Of a stretch of DNA of 64,000 bases, positions 61,125 through 64,000 are shown one piece after another; the first letter of the stretch is position 1, and the number at the start of each line of letters is the position of its first letter. The position numbers and the translations under genes were made by a program. The notes beneath the pieces were generated by a model, which worked only from the letters and a program-made list of their open reading frames with translations, ran no database searches and was not told the origin of the DNA. The DNA is from Salipiger mucosus DSM 16094 (lineage in GTDB: Bacteria; Pseudomonadota; Alphaproteobacteria; Rhodobacterales; Rhodobacteraceae), in contig NZ_KE557273.1 of assembly GCF_000442255.1 (NCBI RefSeq), positions 57,153-121,152 on the forward strand, given 5' to 3'.

Positions 61125-62038
61125 GGGGTGGGTCCGCTGTTCGAGTTGACCGCCTGTACCTCATCCTGGCGCGTCCGGCCAGTGCGTGCGCCGCGCAAAA
61201 GCGTGTAGAGGCCGCTGGCGACGATCAGGGCGCCGCCGCCCAGTGTCCAGGCGTCGGGCCTTTCACCGAAGAAGAGGTAGGCAAAGGCCAGCGCCACCAG
61301 CAGCCGCGAGTAGCGGAAGGGCGCCACGACCGAGACCTCGCCGCTGCGCATGGCGCGGGTGAGCAGGGTGTAGGCGGTGACGCCGACCACGCCGGTCAGC
61401 AGCAGGCGGGCCAGCTCACTGGTCCCGGGCAGGCGCGGGGGCGCCGGGTCGAAGGGCAGGATCAGAAGGCCCGCCACGACGATCACGGCAAATCCCAGCG
61501 TGCCGAGCTGCCGGGTCGAGACGGCGGGCGGGCTGGCGCGGGTGAAGAGGTCGCGGCCGGCGAAGCCCACCATGCCCGCCACCGCGAGCAGGGCGTCGGC
61601 GCGGAAGGCCTCGGGCGTCGGGCGCAGGATCAGCAACACGCCCGCGAAGCCCACCAGCGTCGCGGTCCAGCGCCGCGCGCCGACGTGTTCGCCCAGGATC
61701 AGCGCGGCGCCGGCGGTGACCACCAGCGGCGCCGCCTGCAGGATCGAGGAGGTTACCGAGAGCGGCGTGAAGGCCAGCGCCAGCGCGAAGAAGAGCCGGC
61801 CCATGATCTCGAAGCCGGTGCGGATCAGCAGGCTGGGGCGCAGCATCGCCGGGTGCAGCACCGGCTCGCGCTGCCAGAGCGACCAGGCGACGTAGATCGC
61901 AAGCCCCGTGACGCCGAAGATCAGCGTCGCCTCGCCCGGGGGTAGGGCCGGGGTCACCGACTTGAAGAGCGCATCCTCGACCGCGAAGAAGGTCATGGCG
62001 AGCACCATGAAGAACGCGCCTGCGGCGTTGCCGCTCAT
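61121..62038 (-). CDS. EamA/DMT-family transporter
   Basis: A 305-residue integral membrane protein with ten predicted helices made of two EamA repeats (first about 1-140, second 150-290). Blocks are SSILQAAPLVVTAGAALILGE, ARRWTATLVGFAGVLLILRP and VVAPFRYSRLLVALAFAYLFFGE. DMT proteins export or import small metabolites; the substrate is not predictable. It sits between rnc and era, coupled to era by ATGA. Confidence 0.9.
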   Translation of the reverse strand: MSGNAAGAFFMVLAMTFFAVEDALFKSVTPALPPGEATLIFGVTGLAIYVAWSLWQREPVLHPAMLRPSLLIRTGFEIMGRLFFALALAFTPLSVTSSILQAAPLVVTAGAALILGEHVGARRWTATLVGFAGVLLILRPTPEAFRADALLAVAGMVGFAGRDLFTRASPPAVSTRQLGTLGFAVIVVAGLLILPFDPAPPRLPGTSELARLLLTGVVGVTAYTLLTRAMRSGEVSVVAPFRYSRLLVALAFAYLFFGERPDAWTLGGGALIVASGLYTLLRGARTGRTRQDEVQAVNSNSGPTP

Positions 62039-62071
62039 CGTTCGGTGCCGGGGGTGGGGGCCGGGCGCGGC

Positions 62072-62758
62072 TCACTCACCGGAGGTGACCTTGTCGAGCA
62101 GGGCCTCGGCCGCCTGCTGCTCGGCGCGGCGCTTGGAGCCTGCGGTGGCCTCGACGGTCTCGCCCGAGTCGAGCCGCGCCTCGATGGTGAAGACCGGGGC
62201 GTGATCCGGCCCGGTGCGGGCGGTCTCGACGTAGGCGGGCGGGGCCATGCCGCGGGCCTGGGCCCATTCCTGCAGCGCGGTCTTGGCGTCGCGCGAATCC
62301 GCCTCGACGGTGGCGACCCGAGACCCCCACAGGCGCAGGATCATAGCCTGGGCGGCATCGAAGCCGGCGTCGAGGTAGACCGCCGCGATGACCGCCTCCA
62401 TCGCGTCGCCGAGCAGCGCCATCTTGCGCCGGCCGCCGGACATCATCTCGGATCGGCCGAGCTTGAGCGCCTTGCCCAGTTCGACGGCCTCGGCGACCTC
62501 GGCGCAGGCCTCCTTCCGGACGAGTGCGTTGTAGCGGGGGGCGAGCTGACCCTCGCTGGCGCGGCGGTCCTCGGAGAGGAGCGCCTCGGCCATCACGAGG
62601 CCGAGCACCCGGTCCCCGAGGAATTCCAGGCGCTGGTTGTCCTCGCGGCCGGGGCCGGACATGGAGGAATGGGTGAGCGCGCGGCGCAGCAGCTCGGGCC
62701 GCGTGAAACGGTGGCCGAGGCGCTGCTCGAGCGCCGCGATCTCGGCCGAGCGCTTCAT
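62072..62758 (-). CDS. rnc: Ribonuclease III
   Basis: A 228-residue RNase III. The catalytic signature [13 protein letters not shown] (41-53) contains Glu45 and Asp49. A second acidic patch is in [16 protein letters not shown]. The double-stranded RNA-binding domain occupies about 155-228, with the [13 protein letters not shown] end. It processes rRNA precursors. Coupled to lepB by an ATGA overlap. Confidence 0.96.
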   Translation of the reverse strand: MKRSAEIAALEQRLGHRFTRPELLRRALTHSSMSGPGREDNQRLEFLGDRVLGLVMAEALLSEDRRASEGQLAPRYNALVRKEACAEVAEAVELGKALKLGRSEMMSGGRRKMALLGDAMEAVIAAVYLDAGFDAAQAMILRLWGSRVATVEADSRDAKTALQEWAQARGMAPPAYVETARTGPDHAPVFTIEARLDSGETVEATAGSKRRAEQQAAEALLDKVTSGE

Positions 62759-63594
62759 TGCAGCTTTTCGAAGAACCTGTCGCCGCGCCAGGTCCAGAAG
62801 AACAGCATGGAGGAGCCGGCCGAGGAGAAGATCACCCGGTTGGCGCGGCCGATGAGGTTCTCGTAGGGAACGAAGCCCACGCCGTTGGCAGCGCTGGGCA
62901 CGCGGCTGTCGGAGGAGTTGTCGCGGTTGTCGCCCATCATGAAGTAGTGGCCCTCGGGCACGGTGTAGACCGAGGTGTTGTCCGAGCCCTGCATCGTGAT
63001 GTTCAGGATGTTATGGCTCACGCCGTTGGGCAGCGTCTCGGTGAAGCGCGACTTCTCGCAGGTGCCGCCGGTGCCGACGGGGCCGTTCTCGCAGCGCGGG
63101 CGCAGGCGCTGCGGGCCCTGCGGTTCGGCGACCTCCTCGAAGGTGCCGGCGGGCTCGACCTGAACGGGCTCGTCGTTGATGTGCAGCACGCCCTGCTTCA
63201 TCTGGATGCGGTCCCCCGGCAGGCCGATCACGCGCTTGATGAAATCGCGGCCGGTGATGGGGTGCCGGAAGACGGCGATGTCGCCGCGCTCGGGCTCGGA
63301 GCCGAAGAGGCGCGCGTTGTCGCCGTCGAGAAAGCCGCAGATGTCGCGGGCGTCGATGTCGATGCCGAAACTCGGCAGGTAGAGCGAGGGGCAGGAGGCG
63401 TAGGAGTAGCCGTAGGACATCTTGTTGACGAAGAGGAAGTCGCCGATCAGCAGCGTGTCCTTCATCGAGCCCGAGGGAATCCAGAAGGGCTGGAAGAACA
63501 GGGTGCGGAAGACGCCCGCGATCAGCAGCGCGTAGACGATGGTCTTGATCGTCTCGAGGATGCCGCCGCCGGATTTTTCCTCTTTCTTCGCCAT
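62755..63594 (-). CDS. lepB: Signal peptidase I LepB
   Basis: A 279-residue leader peptidase cleaving Sec and Tat signal peptides. One N-terminal membrane segment (about 14-34) precedes the catalytic Ser43 in [12 protein letters not shown] and Lys120 in [14 protein letters not shown]. Box E is in [11 protein letters not shown]. The alphaproteobacterial insertion between boxes C and D is moderate. It precedes rnc in the acpS-lepB-rnc-era unit. Confidence 0.96.
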   Translation of the reverse strand: MAKKEEKSGGGILETIKTIVYALLIAGVFRTLFFQPFWIPSGSMKDTLLIGDFLFVNKMSYGYSYASCPSLYLPSFGIDIDARDICGFLDGDNARLFGSEPERGDIAVFRHPITGRDFIKRVIGLPGDRIQMKQGVLHINDEPVQVEPAGTFEEVAEPQGPQRLRPRCENGPVGTGGTCEKSRFTETLPNGVSHNILNITMQGSDNTSVYTVPEGHYFMMGDNRDNSSDSRVPSAANGVGFVPYENLIGRANRVIFSSAGSSMLFFWTWRGDRFFEKLQ

Positions 63595-63670
63595 GGTCCT
63601 GCCTCGCCGCCTGGGTCCCCGGCTTCATGAGCGGGCGGGGGCAGAGTGTCAAGGCGAGGGCAGGTGCGGC

Positions 63671-63693
63671 CAAATTTCCCGGCAGGAGATTTG
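63671..63693. repeat. Intergenic repeat family B, copy 4
   Basis: CAAATTTCC and GGAGATTTG form an imperfect hairpin; a further related arm (CAGGGAAATCGGGG) follows at 63705. It lies between acpS and lepB on the minus strand. Confidence 0.55.
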
Positions 63694-63743
63694 CCGCATC
63701 CCCGGCAGGGAAATCGGGGTGGGCCCCGGCCGGGGCCCCGGGA

Positions 63744-64000
63744 TCAGGCGTCGCGCCGGCGGGCTTCGATCACGACGAAGGCCTGGGCCCAGGGGTGGTC
63801 GTCTGTGAGCGTGACGTGGATGATCGCCTCGCGGCCCTCGGGCGTCATCTCGGCCAGCCGGTCGGCGGCCCAGCCCGTCACCTGCATGACGGGCTGGCCG
63901 GTGGCGATGTTGCTGACCGCCATCTCCTTCCAGGCGATGCCCATGCGCAGGCCGGTGCCGAGCGCCTTGGAGCAGGCCTCCTTCGCGGCCCAGCGCTTGG
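63744..64000 (-). CDS. acpS: Holo-[acyl-carrier-protein] synthase AcpS (5' part beyond window)
   Basis: The frame runs off the right edge, so only the last ~85 residues are present. They read [20 protein letters not shown] followed by [10 protein letters not shown] and end in [27 protein letters not shown] is the pantetheine-transferase signature with the second metal ligand. AcpS transfers 4'-phosphopantetheine from CoA to ACP. Position upstream of lepB-rnc matches the pdxJ-acpS-lepB order of alphaproteobacteria. Confidence 0.93.
   Translation of the reverse strand, partial: KRWAAKEACSKALGTGLRMGIAWKEMAVSNIATGQPVMQVTGWAADRLAEMTPEGREAIIHVTLTDDHPWAQAFVVIEARRRDA

Overview
The window is GC-rich (roughly two-thirds G+C by eye), densely coded chromosomal DNA. 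Gene content and protein sequences point to an alphaproteobacterium of the Rhodobacteraceae, probably the marine Roseobacter group. The pointers are the acpS-lepB-rnc-era-recO block, an IalB-like exported protein, a double-domain ALDH16 next to deoC, a NaChBac-type sodium channel, glnK-amtB preceded by NtrC-like sites, DUF1491, and short intergenic repeats placed downstream of stop codons. No tRNA, rRNA, prophage, insertion sequence or CRISPR array was seen. Most of the window is housekeeping and stress metabolism in short operons, many of them translationally coupled through ATGA or GTGA overlaps.

Layout. 1-9.4 kb: end of an ImuB-type polymerase, serB, an asparaginase, an IalB-like protein, a glycosyltransferase-like protein, the deoC/ALDH16 deoxyribose catabolic pair, then rsfS-rlmH (ribosome maturation). 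9.4-18.5 kb: uppP, gltD, two unrelated small genes, gltB, mtgA. 18.6-28.6 kb: GST, queG, msrB-msrA, a lysozyme-inhibitor-like protein, a DUF805 membrane protein with an overlapping methyltransferase, a FadH-like dienoyl-CoA reductase, a DJ-1/PfpI protein and a LysR regulator. 28.6-29.0 kb is a gene-free, lower-GC stretch packed with nested inverted repeats, just upstream of a small winged-helix protein, an unknown membrane protein and a voltage-gated sodium channel. 31.3-43.3 kb: OmpA-like protein, an AhpD-like protein with a damaged 3' end, GNAT, CinA-like, sfsA, mscS, map, an exported metallo-beta-lactamase-fold hydrolase, rsmD, a ferredoxin-reductase-like flavoprotein, a peroxiredoxin, phhB, a FemAB-like protein, ugpQ and RidA. 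43.4-50.3 kb: a type I secretion ATPase/adaptor pair, mlaA-mlaC and a PBP1A. 50.3-55.4 kb: glnK-amtB, then a membrane anchor and a PQQ dehydrogenase with a very long acidic linker. 56.1-64.0 kb (mostly minus strand): GntR regulator, moaE (frameshifted), moaD, pgsA, recO, a Pr6Pr-type membrane protein (plus strand), DUF1491, era, an EamA transporter, rnc, lepB and the 3' part of acpS.

How genes work together. GlnK-AmtB and GltBD form the ammonium sensing, uptake and assimilation axis; their upstream regions share an identical 14-base sequence. MsrA/MsrB, the peroxiredoxin, the AhpD-like protein and the DJ-1 protein form an oxidative-stress theme. UppP, MtgA, PBP1A, MlaA/C, MscS and LepB serve the envelope. 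Era, Rnc, RsfS, RlmH and RsmD serve ribosome maturation.

Two genes (the AhpD-like gene and moaE) read like full-length family members only if single-base indels are allowed. Reading errors in the assembly are the simplest explanation, and this should be kept in mind when using those two entries and the start of the OmpA-like gene.
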